64,000 bases of DNA from JBBDNV01 sp040877415 (GTDB lineage: Bacteria > Planctomycetota > Planctomycetia > Pirellulales > PALSA-1355), in the NCBI GenBank assembly GCA_040877415.1, contig JBBDNV010000140.1, forward strand, positions 9,729 to 73,728, written 5' to 3'. Below the pieces are notes generated by a model, which saw only the letters and a list, made by a program, of their open reading frames with translations, was not told the DNA's origin and ran no database searches. Within the stretch, counting starts at the first letter, position 1. Each line of letters begins with the position of its first letter. The position numbers and the translations under genes are program-made. Shown here piece after piece: positions 25,234 to 33,023 of this stretch.

Positions 25234-26742
25234 ATGCCCCAAGCAATCGGCAAAGTCTATCTCGTCGGCGGCGGGCCGGGCGATCCGGCGTTGATTACGC
25301 TGCGCGGTTGCCAGTGCCTGGCGCGGGCCGACGTCGTGCTCTACGACTACTTGATCAACCCGCAGATCCTCGCGCACGCCAAACCCGAGGCCGAGCTGGT
25401 TTGCCTGGGACGCCACGGCCGCGGCCGCATCATGCCGCAAGCTGAAATCAACGCCCACCTGGTGCGCCACGCGCGCGAGGGCCGCACGGTCGTGCGCCTC
25501 AAAGCGGGCGATCCGGTCGTCTTTGCTCACGCCGCCGAAGAAATCGGCGCTTTGGAATCGGCCGGCGTATCCTACGAAATCGTGCCCGGCATCACCGCCG
25601 CGCTGGCCGTCGGCAGCTATGCGGCAATCCCACTGACGCAAGGCGACTCGGCCTCGGCACTGGCCCTCGTGACCGGGCAGGAACGCAAAGGCAAGTCGCT
25701 TGCGCTCGACTACCCGGCCCTGGCCGCCTTTCCCGGCACGCTCGTGTTCTACATGGGAGTGACCACCGCCAAACAGTGGTGCGCGCGATTGATCGCCGCG
25801 GGCAAGCCGGGCGACACGCCGGCCGCCATCGTCAGGCGCTGTTCGCTGGCGGATCAGCAGACGATTCCCTGCACGCTGGGCAGCGTGGCCGAAGAAATCC
25901 AATCGCGCCGTTTGCGGCCGCCGGCGGTGGTCGTCGTCGGACCGGTGGCCGCTATGGCGGGGCGTCACGGCTGGTTCGTCGAGCGGCCGCTGTTCGGCGT
26001 GCGCGTCCTGGTTACGCGTGCCGCTCATCAGGCGCCGGCGCTGGCCGCCGCGCTTGCCGATCTCGGCGCCTTAGTGCTGGTGCAACCGGCCATCGAAATC
26101 GCTCCCCCGGCCGATTGGCAGCCGGTCGATCGGGCCCTTTCGCAGTTAGACCGGTTCGATTGGCTGGTGTTCGCAAGCGCCAACGGCGTGCGCGCCTGCT
26201 TGGACCGATTGCTCGCCGAGCGCGATTTGCGCGCCTTGGGCCGCGTGAAGCTGGCCGCGATCGGCCCGGGCAGTGCCGAGGAACTGGCGCGCTATCGTCT
26301 GCGCGCCGACGTCGTGCCCGACGAATTTCGGGCCGAATCGCTGGCCGCGGCCTTAGGCAACGAAGCGGCCCTGGGCAAGCGTTTCCTTTTGGTCCGGGCC
26401 AGCCGCGGACGCGAAGTGCTGGCAGACCAGCTCACCACTGCCGGCGCCGTCGTCGAGCAAATCGTCGTCTACACGAGCCGCGACGTCGCCCAGCCGGAAG
26501 CAGAGATCGCCGGCCAACTGCGCGACGGCAAGATCGATTGGATCACGGTCACCAGTTCGGCCATCGCCCGCTCGCTGGCCCACTTGTTCGGCGTCGAGCT
26601 GCGCAAATGCCGGCTGGCGACGATCAGCCCCGTCACGTCGGCCACCCTGCGCGAATTGGGCTACGACGTGGCCGTCGAGGCCGAAGAGTACACGACTGCC
26701 GGCCTGGTCAAGGCGATCTCGACCGCCGAGGGGCACCACTAG
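25234..26742 (+). CDS. Fused uroporphyrinogen-III C-methyltransferase / uroporphyrinogen-III synthase (CobA-HemD)
   Basis: Bifunctional 502-aa enzyme at the haem/sirohaem/cobalamin branch. Residues 1-245 are the SAM-dependent methyltransferase (VYLVGGGPGDPALITLRG, LVRHAREGRTVVRLKAGDP, PGITAALAVGSYAAIPLT, LVFYMGV). The usual FGRGGEE after GDP is replaced by FAHAAEE. Residues about 250-500 are the synthase (VRVLVTRAAHQAPALAAALADLGA, VFASANGVRACLDRL, FLLVRASRGREVLAD, ITVTSSAIARSLAHL). The fusion order matches that of other bacteria. It starts at ATG 25234; the open frame upstream is antisense to the TPR gene and is rejected. hemA, hemB and hemC are not nearby. Confidence 0.93.
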   Translation: MPQAIGKVYLVGGGPGDPALITLRGCQCLARADVVLYDYLINPQILAHAKPEAELVCLGRHGRGRIMPQAEINAHLVRHAREGRTVVRLKAGDPVVFAHAAEEIGALESAGVSYEIVPGITAALAVGSYAAIPLTQGDSASALALVTGQERKGKSLALDYPALAAFPGTLVFYMGVTTAKQWCARLIAAGKPGDTPAAIVRRCSLADQQTIPCTLGSVAEEIQSRRLRPPAVVVVGPVAAMAGRHGWFVERPLFGVRVLVTRAAHQAPALAAALADLGALVLVQPAIEIAPPADWQPVDRALSQLDRFDWLVFASANGVRACLDRLLAERDLRALGRVKLAAIGPGSAEELARYRLRADVVPDEFRAESLAAALGNEAALGKRFLLVRASRGREVLADQLTTAGAVVEQIVVYTSRDVAQPEAEIAGQLRDGKIDWITVTSSAIARSLAHLFGVELRKCRLATISPVTSATLRELGYDVAVEAEEYTTAGLVKAISTAEGHH

Positions 26743-26903
26743 CGGAAACGTGGTGCCAAGGGTGGCTCGCCCACCCGTGCTGTCACCGCGAGAAAGCGTG
26801 CTAGCACTATCTTGCATTCAAGCGGCCGCGGTCGGTTTGCCGATTTGGATAAAGGATTGCCCGCCTCCCCCACGCTTCCCGCCTTTTGAGACGAAGTCCT
26901 CCC

Positions 26904-27695
26904 ATGAGCGCCTGCCTCACTCGCGGAATCCTCACCATTTCGGTCGATCTGGAAATCGACGTGGCCCACGTCGGACTAGCGGGGGGGCGCGAGATCGAGG
27001 AGCTTACCGCGCGGCTCTTGGAGCTATTCGCCCGCTACGAGATGCCGGCGACTTGGGCCGTGGCCGATCCGGCCGTTTCGGCCGCCCGCGAACCGCTCGC
27101 CGCCGCGCGGTCGGGGCACGAGCTGGCGATCCTGGGCGACGCGAGCTGGGTCGGGCGCGCCGCGGGCCGCGGCCGGTTTGCCCGCGAGCTGGAACGCCGC
27201 GCCGCTCGGGCCCGGGCTGAAGGTTGGCCCGTCGACACGCTGGTTCTCAAAACGGTCCTGCCGATCGATCACTGCGACCTGGCGATCAAAGAGGGCATCA
27301 TCGCCGCGCGCCACCTGAGCGCCGCGCACAGCGACGGCTCGCCGCGACGGCTGCAACCGCAATCCTTGCGGTTCGGCCTGTGGGCCTTTCCCGTTTCGAT
27401 CACGCTGCCGGGCACAAGCCGCTGGCTGCCCGGCGGCGGTGGCTCGCGCGCGGCGCGGTTTGCCATCGATGAAGCGATCAGCGGGAAGGGGTTGGTGCAT
27501 TTTGTCGTCGACGCCCCGCGGCTTGCCGCGCGCGGGCGGTCGGGCGTGCGCGAGTTGGTCCGCGTCGTGGAGCACGCCGAACGTCGCCGCCGGCACGGAC
27601 TGCTGGAAGTGGCCACGCTGGGCGCGACGGCCCGCAAGCTCGCGCGCGAGAATCACGGTCGTCCGTCGCACTCCATTCTGCGTCCCGCCGCGTAG
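26904..27695 (+). CDS. Divergent polysaccharide-deacetylase-like (NodB-fold) protein
   Basis: Product of 263 aa. The N-terminus GILTISVDLEIDV and the following ELFARYEMPATWAVADPAV match the first strands of NodB-type deacetylases, where SxDxE replaces TFDDG. The zinc-binding HxxxH motif is not visible in its usual place, although HELAIL follows the second strand. The C-terminal part includes VHFVVDAPRLA, like the last strand of the family. Activity is therefore doubtful; a deacetylase-derived or inactive fold is possible. The start ATG 26904 is preceded by no strong Shine-Dalgarno; ATG 26886 is in frame. Its TAG stop (27693-27695) directly abuts, or is part of, the following palindromic repeat. 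Confidence 0.6.
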   Translation: MSACLTRGILTISVDLEIDVAHVGLAGGREIEELTARLLELFARYEMPATWAVADPAVSAAREPLAAARSGHELAILGDASWVGRAAGRGRFARELERRAARARAEGWPVDTLVLKTVLPIDHCDLAIKEGIIAARHLSAAHSDGSPRRLQPQSLRFGLWAFPVSITLPGTSRWLPGGGGSRAARFAIDEAISGKGLVHFVVDAPRLAARGRSGVRELVRVVEHAERRRRHGLLEVATLGATARKLARENHGRPSHSILRPAA

Positions 27696-27759
27696 GTCAG
27701 GCATTCCATGCCTGACAGTTACATCTTCGCGGGAGAACGTCAGGCACTCCGTGCCTGAC
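27696..27759. repeat. Family C tandem palindromes (GTCAGGCA type)
   Basis: Two 21-base perfect hairpins with 9-bp arms, GTCAGGCAT/ATGCCTGAC (27696-27716) and GTCAGGCAC/GTGCCTGAC (27739-27759), stand 43 bases apart with TCC loops. They fill the 71-base space between two convergent genes. Confidence 0.85.
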
Positions 27760-27766
27760 TTACACC

Positions 27767-27949
27767 CTACACCAGCTCGCGATACGTGTTCCAGCTCATG
27801 TAGCCGAGCGCGGCGCTACAGATCAAAATGGCCAGGTCCATCCACAGGCTGGCCTGGCCAAATGGGAAGCCGACCGCCATATCCAACCCGAACATCAAGA
27901 CCAGCAAGCCGGCTACAACCATTCCAGAAATGGCTAGCGCTCTGGGCAT
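27767..27949 (-). CDS. Small two-helix membrane protein
   Basis: Product of 60 aa with two predicted membrane helices: ISGMVVAGLLVLMFGLDMAV (8-27) and WMDLAILICSAALGYMSWNT (36-55), joined by FPFGQAS. The charge pattern (Arg3 before, Arg/Glu after) is compatible with both ends cytoplasmic. I recall near-identical 60-residue proteins in many planctomycetes, always hypothetical, so it is likely real and conserved. GAGGA lies upstream of the ATG at 27949. Its stop abuts family C palindromes. Its role is unknown. Confidence 0.75.
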   Translation of the reverse strand: MPRALAISGMVVAGLLVLMFGLDMAVGFPFGQASLWMDLAILICSAALGYMSWNTYRELV

Positions 27950-28129
27950 TCTCGGGCGTCCTCAAAGCGGCATTCGGGCGGGGTCAAAGTTCACTAGTAT
28001 AGTTTACGCCCCGTGCGGCGAAAACCATCGGAAAAACAGGCACAATCGCGCCAATCGACGCCCGCTCCTTGACCGCGCGCAAAACATACTGTCAGCTGGT
28101 CATTTCGCCGCCATGGGGCACCAACCATC

Positions 28130-29281
28130 ATGTCCTCTGACCCGCCGAATCGTGCCAGCCGTTGGTCATCCTTCCGCCGGCAAATGCCGGTCGTCGAGAA
28201 ATGGGCCTACTTCGACCACGCGGCCGTCGCGCCGTTGCCGGCGAGGACCGGCCAGGCCGTCGTCCGCTGGGCCCAACAGGCAATCACCGAGGGCGACACC
28301 GCCTGGACCGCTTGGAGCAAGCGCGTCGAAGAATGCCGCGCCCTGGCGGCGCGCTTGCTCGGCGCCGAAGTGGCCGAAGTCGCGCTCGTGCACAGCACCA
28401 GCGAAGGCATCGGGCTGGTGGCGGAAGGGTATCCCTGGCGCCCGGGCGACAACGTCGTCACGCTCGACAATGAGTTTCCCTCGAATCAGTATCCGTGGCT
28501 GAATCTGGCGTCACGCGGCGTCGAAACGCGCCGCGTGCTCTCCGACGGCGGCCGGCTCAATCTTGAACGTTTGGAGGCCGCCTGCGACGCGCGGACCCGC
28601 ATCGTGGCCGTCAGTTGGGTCGGTTATCTCAGCGGCTGGCGCTGCGATCCGGCGGCCGTGGCCGAAATGGCGCATCGCCGCGGGGCGCTCGTGCTCGTCG
28701 ACGCGATTCAGGGGCTCGGCGTCTTTCCGCTCGACGTCAAGGCCGCGTCAATCGACTTTCTGGCCGCCGACGGACACAAATGGCTCCTGGGGCCCGAAGG
28801 GGCCGGGCTGTTCTATCTGCGGCGCGAGCACTTGGACTTGCTGCGCGCGATCGGCATAGGCTGGCACAGCGTCGCCCACGCCGCAGACTACGCCCGCATC
28901 GAGCTGGCGCTCAAACCCTCGGCCGCCCGCTACGAAGGCGGCTCGCAAAACATGGTCGGTTTCCTCGGCCTGGCCGAAAGCCTGGAACTGTTGGCCGAAT
29001 ACGGCCAGGAGGCGATCGGCGCAAGGATTCTCGAGATCACCGACCTGGCTTGCCGCCGCCTCGAAGAAACAGGCGCCACGATCGTTAGCCCCCGCGAGGG
29101 CGACCACCGCTCGGGAATCGTCTCCTTCGAGCTAGCGGGCCGCGACGCCCTGGAAGTCAAGCGCCGGCTGCTCGATGCCGGCGTCGTCCTGAGTGCCCGC
29201 GGCGGCAAGCTTCGCCTGGCCGCCCACGCCTACAACGACGAGTCCGACGTCGAGCGGCTCGTCGCCGCGCTCGCACACTAG
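28130..29281 (+). CDS. Class-V aminotransferase (cysteine desulfurase-like)
   Basis: PLP enzyme of 383 aa in the NifS/CsdA/isopenicillin-N-epimerase-like superfamily. Landmarks are YFDHAAVAPLPART at the N-terminus, the cofactor-contacting VHSTSEGI, the aspartate strand ALVLVDAIQGLGVFPLDV, and the PLP-lysine segment FLAADGHKWLLGPEG. The C-terminal domain ends LRLAAHAYNDESDVERLV. The mobile-loop Cys expected for a true cysteine desulfurase is not seen, so substrate is open; the family also includes selenocysteine lyases and kynureninase-like enzymes. No iscU/sufE partner is adjacent. The stop codon TAG is the first three bases of a family A palindromic repeat. Confidence 0.9.
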   Translation: MSSDPPNRASRWSSFRRQMPVVEKWAYFDHAAVAPLPARTGQAVVRWAQQAITEGDTAWTAWSKRVEECRALAARLLGAEVAEVALVHSTSEGIGLVAEGYPWRPGDNVVTLDNEFPSNQYPWLNLASRGVETRRVLSDGGRLNLERLEAACDARTRIVAVSWVGYLSGWRCDPAAVAEMAHRRGALVLVDAIQGLGVFPLDVKAASIDFLAADGHKWLLGPEGAGLFYLRREHLDLLRAIGIGWHSVAHAADYARIELALKPSAARYEGGSQNMVGFLGLAESLELLAEYGQEAIGARILEITDLACRRLEETGATIVSPREGDHRSGIVSFELAGRDALEVKRRLLDAGVVLSARGGKLRLAAHAYNDESDVERLVAALAH

Positions 29282-29347
29282 CCCGAAGCGCAAGCGAGGG
29301 AGCGTTGCGGAGCAGCCTTGAATTCCCCTCGCTGGCGCTTCGGGCTA
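29279..29347. repeat. Family A palindromic repeat, complete copy overlapping a stop codon
   Basis: Left arm 29279-29300 (starts TAGCCCGAAGCGCAAGCGAG) and right arm 29326-29347 (ends GCGCTTCGGGCTA) pair with one mismatch. The first TAG is the stop codon of the aminotransferase gene. Confidence 0.85.
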
Positions 29348-29417
29348 GTGTGCCATCGCCCTGCCTATCGCGCAGTATGCTCACGACCAGCGTGAGCAGG
29401 GCACCTGATTTTGCCTC

Positions 29418-29445
29418 TTGCAATTTATGACATGGGTAGTAAAAT
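29418..29445 (+). promoter_or_regulatory. Promoter of the blaI-blaR1-like operon
   Basis: TTGCAA (29418-29423) and TAAAAT (29440-29445) are 16 bases apart. The spacer holds the first BlaI-type operator, and the second operator covers the expected transcription start. Confidence 0.65.
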
Positions 29446-29467
29446 CCGGTTTATGACAGGTGTCGTG
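29426..29467. promoter_or_regulatory. Two BlaI/MecI-type operator candidates
   Basis: TATGACATGGGTAGTA (29426-29441) and TATGACAGGTGTCGTG (29452-29467) start 26 bases apart. The second is a near-palindrome around ATGACA-GG-TGTCGT, like the TACA-nn-TGTA core of BlaI/MecI sites; the first has one good half. Their position over the promoter implies autorepression. Confidence 0.6.
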
Positions 29468-29482
29468 AAAAAGGAGGCTCGC

Positions 29483-29878
29483 GTGACGAAGCGCCGCAAA
29501 CCGCCCCGGCTTTCCGCCGGCGAAATGGAAATCATGCAGATGCTGTGGCGCGAAGGGCCCGTGACCCTGTCGGCCGCGCACGCCGGCCTGGGACGCGCGA
29601 TCGGCTACACCACGATCCAGACGCGGCTCAATCGGCTGGTCGAGAAGAAAGTAGTCGACCGCACGGCCGACCGGCCGGCCCGCTATGTCGCGGCCGTCGA
29701 GCCGGCCGAAGTCAGCGCCCGGCATCTGGCCCTGTTGGTCGAGCGCGTCAGCGGCGGCAGCGTCGTGCCGCTGGTGGCCCACCTGGTGCGCGACTGGGAC
29801 TTGACGAGCGAGGAAATCGCCCAGCTCAAAAAACTCATCGCCCAGGCCGAACGAAACTCGAAAACCCAGCGAAAGTAA
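29483..29878 (+). CDS. BlaI/MecI/CopY-family transcriptional repressor
   Basis: Winged-helix dimeric repressor of 131 aa, normally inactivated by cleavage triggered by its partner M56 peptidase. The family start KPPRLSAGEMEIMQMLWREGPV is followed by the recognition helix region YTTIQTRLNRLVEKKVVDRT. The C-terminal dimerisation helices are HLVRDWDLTSEEIAQLKKLIAQ. It starts at GTG 29483, five bases after a perfect AAGGAGG (29471-29477), which decides against the upstream in-frame ATGs lying inside the operators. The next gene starts 10 bases after the stop, and its Shine-Dalgarno overlaps the TAA, so the two are an operon. The signal it responds to is unknown; there is no beta-lactamase nearby. 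Confidence 0.92.
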   Translation: MTKRRKPPRLSAGEMEIMQMLWREGPVTLSAAHAGLGRAIGYTTIQTRLNRLVEKKVVDRTADRPARYVAAVEPAEVSARHLALLVERVSGGSVVPLVAHLVRDWDLTSEEIAQLKKLIAQAERNSKTQRK

Positions 29879-29888
29879 GGAGGCCGCC

Positions 29889-32444
29889 ATGAGCCCGTTT
29901 GTCGATTGGTTGCCCGCTGAAATCGCTCGCTCGACGCTGTGGCTGGCGCTGGCCGGCGTGACGGCGGCGCTTCTTTTGAAGCTGGCGAGGATCACTTCGC
30001 CGGCGCTGCACCGCATCGCGTGGTGCATGACGCTGCTGGTGGGCTGCTTCCTCGTGCGGCTTCCGATCGACGTGCCGTGGTACCCGGCGGAGCCGGCGCC
30101 GATGCCGGCAGTCGAGCCTGCGCCGCCACGGTCCGATGTTTACGCGGCCGATTCCGAGATGGCAACATTGCCGCCGATCACACCGGAAGCGATGCCGATC
30201 GAATCCGGTCCGCCGATCGTGGCGGCTCCGCCGGCGTCGTCGCCCGCCCGTCCATCGGCCGTTCAGTCGGCTCGATGGGTGCCCAGTTGGCCGCAACTGG
30301 CGCTCATGGCATGGATGGTCGGCATTGCGGCGCTCGTTGCCCTCTGGCTGGTGGGCTACTGCTGGTTTGTTTTTCGTCTGCCGCCCGGGATCGAAGGCGA
30401 CCCAACCTGGCAAGACGAGTGGCGCACGTTGCTGGCCGGGCAGGGTACTGGCCGCCCGACCGCGCTGCGCGTGACGGGCAATCTGGGACCGATGCTCTGC
30501 CGCCTGCCGCGCGGCTACGAATTGCTCGTGCCCGAGCCGTTGTGGCGCAAGCTCAGTGCCGCCGAGCGCGAAGCGATCTTGCGGCACGAATTGGCCCACT
30601 GGCGGCGCGGCGACGTCTGGAAATCGCTGGCCGTGCGCGTGCTGGCGCTCGTGCACTGGTTCAATCCCCTGAGCTGGTGGGCCGTGCGCCGCTTTGACGA
30701 AGCGGCCGAATGGGCCTGCGACCGCGCCGCCACGGCCGGCGAGCCAACCGCCTATGCCAAGATTCTCGTGCACCTAAGCGAACTGGCCGGTCCGCGGGCC
30801 CGCTACGGCTCGGCCCTGCGCGGCCGCCCCCTGGCCGCCCGCATTCGGCGTCTCGTGACCAAAGAACAGAAGGAGGACTCCGCGATGAAGAAAACATTTG
30901 TGTTCGCTGCTGCCGCGTGCCTGGCATTCGCCGCGCTCGTGCGCGTGCAACTGGTGGCCCAGGAACCTGCCGGGCCCGCCGAAGTAAAACCCGCGGCACA
31001 ACCCGCCAGCCCGCGCGTTCAGTCGCAAAGGGAGCCGGTCGTCGGCCCAGTAGAGGAACCCGTCCCGGCGCCGCCCGCCCCGGAAAACCCTAAATCCGAA
31101 AATCTCTGGTTCTTTGTGGGCGCCGAGCCCGATTCAGCGGTACACAGGGCGCAGCAAAGGATGGTGGAAACGGCCAAACAGGCGTACGGAGCGGCGGTGG
31201 CTAGCTGGAAAGCCGCCACGATCACGCCCGACCGCGTATACATCTGGTCGAGCCGCTGGATGGTGGCTGCGTTGGACGCGGCTCGCAAGCACGAGGATCG
31301 CATCGCTGCCGCGACAGCCCACCTGGACCGCATGCGGGATTTCGAAAAGAGCATCAAGGTCCTGTATGAAAGCGGCACGAAGGGGGGCGAGGCGCTGGAA
31401 ATGGCGTCCGCCAACTTCTACGTCGCCGAAGCCGAGCGTAAGCTGGCGGAGCTCAACGCTCCGCCCCATGTCGCGCCCCGGGCCGCCGTACAGCCCACGA
31501 TTCCCGTCGCGCCCCGCGCTTCCATACCGCCGCAAGCGACTCCCCAGCAGCCCGTTCCGCAAGCGACACCCGCGCCAGTGATACCGCCGCAAACGGCGCC
31601 ACCGGCATTGCGTCCTTCCCCTCCGACTTCACCGTACCCACGCAACCTGCGCTACGACGAGAAAACCTTCGACGAGTGGACGACCCTGTTGCATCGCGAT
31701 CTCAGCCCGGTGTTGCGGCGCGACGCGATGTACGCGCTGGCCGAATTCGCTGCCAACGGCTACGGACGCGAGGCAACGGAGACGATCTTCGCCACCATGC
31801 AAGCCTACGCGCCTTCGTCGACGGACCGTAGGGAGCGTGAACTGAGCGAAGCGGCCATCTTCGCCGTCGGGAAGGCGCCGTTGGATGACGTCCTGCCCAT
31901 AGTCACTAAAGCTTTGAAATCGGGCAACGGCAACCAGCGCCTGTTCGCGGTGAACGTCCTGCCGGTCAGCAAAGCGAAGGATGAAATTGTCCCTCTGCTG
32001 GTGTCCGCCATGCAGGACAAAGATCCGGCGGTCGCCGACCTGGCCCGTATGCGGTTGGCCGTCATGGACCATGATGCCCCGGCACTGGCCGATTGGCTCC
32101 GCGCCGCGTTATCCGGACAGAATTCGCAGGACCTCTCGAAGGCCCTGTCTTTGCTGGACAGGCCCGAATTGTTCTTTCCTAACGGAGAGCATGTAACCCA
32201 TATCGCCCGGTTCCCGGCCCTGGCACCGGAAGTTGTCAATCTGCTGGGCCATGACGAACCAGGAATACGGCGCCAAGCCGCGCATTGTTTGTGGAACTTG
32301 GGCCAGGCTGCCGTCCCCGCCCTGGAAGCTGAGACCTCGAAGTCGGCCACCGCACCGACCTCGACTCGCGCCCGGCAGCTCCTCGACCAGATGCTGCAAC
32401 CCGCCGGTGCTCCCCGTCGGGAATTCAACTGGGAATCGGAGTGA
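29889..32444 (+). CDS. BlaR1-like M56 membrane metallopeptidase with a HEAT-like C-terminal extension
   Basis: Product of 851 aa, the sensor-protease partner of the preceding repressor. Helices at about 14-34, 42-60 and 135-160 precede the cytoplasmic zinc-protease domain: LRHELAHWRRGD (His233, Glu234, His237) and downstream EAAEWACDRAAT. A fourth helix (about 335-355) leads to an extracytoplasmic region with a Pro/Gln-rich linker (490-580). The C-terminal 260 residues have HEAT/armadillo-like helices (SPVLRRDAMYALAEF, VADLARMRLAVM, GIRRQAAHCLWNLGQAAVPAL) instead of BlaR1's penicillin-binding domain. An AAGGAGG (30870-30876) eight bases before an in-frame ATG (30885) could start a separate secreted C-terminal protein. 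Its ligand is unknown. Confidence 0.88.
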   Translation: MSPFVDWLPAEIARSTLWLALAGVTAALLLKLARITSPALHRIAWCMTLLVGCFLVRLPIDVPWYPAEPAPMPAVEPAPPRSDVYAADSEMATLPPITPEAMPIESGPPIVAAPPASSPARPSAVQSARWVPSWPQLALMAWMVGIAALVALWLVGYCWFVFRLPPGIEGDPTWQDEWRTLLAGQGTGRPTALRVTGNLGPMLCRLPRGYELLVPEPLWRKLSAAEREAILRHELAHWRRGDVWKSLAVRVLALVHWFNPLSWWAVRRFDEAAEWACDRAATAGEPTAYAKILVHLSELAGPRARYGSALRGRPLAARIRRLVTKEQKEDSAMKKTFVFAAAACLAFAALVRVQLVAQEPAGPAEVKPAAQPASPRVQSQREPVVGPVEEPVPAPPAPENPKSENLWFFVGAEPDSAVHRAQQRMVETAKQAYGAAVASWKAATITPDRVYIWSSRWMVAALDAARKHEDRIAAATAHLDRMRDFEKSIKVLYESGTKGGEALEMASANFYVAEAERKLAELNAPPHVAPRAAVQPTIPVAPRASIPPQATPQQPVPQATPAPVIPPQTAPPALRPSPPTSPYPRNLRYDEKTFDEWTTLLHRDLSPVLRRDAMYALAEFAANGYGREATETIFATMQAYAPSSTDRRERELSEAAIFAVGKAPLDDVLPIVTKALKSGNGNQRLFAVNVLPVSKAKDEIVPLLVSAMQDKDPAVADLARMRLAVMDHDAPALADWLRAALSGQNSQDLSKALSLLDRPELFFPNGEHVTHIARFPALAPEVVNLLGHDEPGIRRQAAHCLWNLGQAAVPALEAETSKSATAPTSTRARQLLDQMLQPAGAPRREFNWESE

Positions 32445-32512
32445 TAGCGGTAGGGTGCCGTCCAGGCCGCGCCGCTTTACTGGATTGAGCCGCGAACCCC
32501 AGCGGCACAAAG

Positions 32513-32534
32513 CCCAGGGAAGGCCTTCCCTGGG
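32513..32534. repeat. Perfect palindrome, copy 2
   Basis: The CCAGGGAAGGCCTTCCCTGG core, extended by one base on each side, lies 68 bases after the BlaR1-like gene. It is identical to the copy at 15366-15385. Confidence 0.85.
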
Positions 32535-32583
32535 CTTGATCTTTGCCCGGCGATTGCCGCATCGCTCAAAAATCATCGCCCTC

Positions 32584-32618
32584 TTGCGTTTCGCCTGTGT
32601 ATTACTACACTAATACAC
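32584..32618 (+). promoter_or_regulatory. Promoter and GntR/YtrA-type operator abutting the start codon
   Basis: GTGTATTA (32597-32604) and TAATACAC (32611-32618) are perfect inverted repeats around CTACAC, and the gntR ATG begins at the next base. TTGCGT (32584-32589) and TACACT (32606-32611), 16 bases apart, form a fair -35/-10 pair that puts the transcription start at or beside the ATG, so the mRNA is probably leaderless and autorepressed. Confidence 0.65.
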
Positions 32619-33023
32619 ATGCCAGCCGACTTCCTGTTTCAGGTCTTTCCCACGTCCGGAGTGCCCATCTACCGGCAACTGGTCGACCAGGTGCGCCGCC
32701 ACGCGGCCAGCGGGCGCGTGCGGGTCGGCGATTTTCTCCCCTCGGTGCGACAGGTCGCCCTCGAGCTGGAAGTCAATCCCATGACCGTCTCCAAGGCCTA
32801 TTCGCTCCTGGAGCGCGACGGCGTGGTGGAGCTCGTCCGCGGGCAGGGGATGCGCGTCGCCCCGCGCCCGCCGGCCGGCGACAACGGCACCTTGCGCGAG
32901 CGGCAGGATAAACTGCTGCCCCTGTTACACCAGGTCGCCGCCGAAGCGTATCAGCTATCTCTCTCAGGCAGCCAGCTCAAACCGCTCTTCGACCGCCTCC
33001 TCAAGGAGCTCGACGGAAAATGA
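32619..33023 (+). CDS. GntR-family regulator, YtrA subfamily
   Basis: DNA-binding regulator of 134 aa controlling the ABC transporter downstream. The N-terminus FQVFPTSGVPIYRQLVDQVR followed by GDFLPSVRQVALELEVNPMTVSKAY is the winged helix of YtrA-type GntR proteins. The short C-terminal helical tail (about 45 residues) lacks a large effector domain, as in that subfamily, which usually sits with ABC genes. It starts at ATG 32619 directly after a perfect palindrome with no room for a Shine-Dalgarno, so initiation is probably leaderless. Its stop overlaps the ATPase start (ATGA at 33020-33023). Confidence 0.93.
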   Translation: MPADFLFQVFPTSGVPIYRQLVDQVRRHAASGRVRVGDFLPSVRQVALELEVNPMTVSKAYSLLERDGVVELVRGQGMRVAPRPPAGDNGTLRERQDKLLPLLHQVAAEAYQLSLSGSQLKPLFDRLLKELDGK

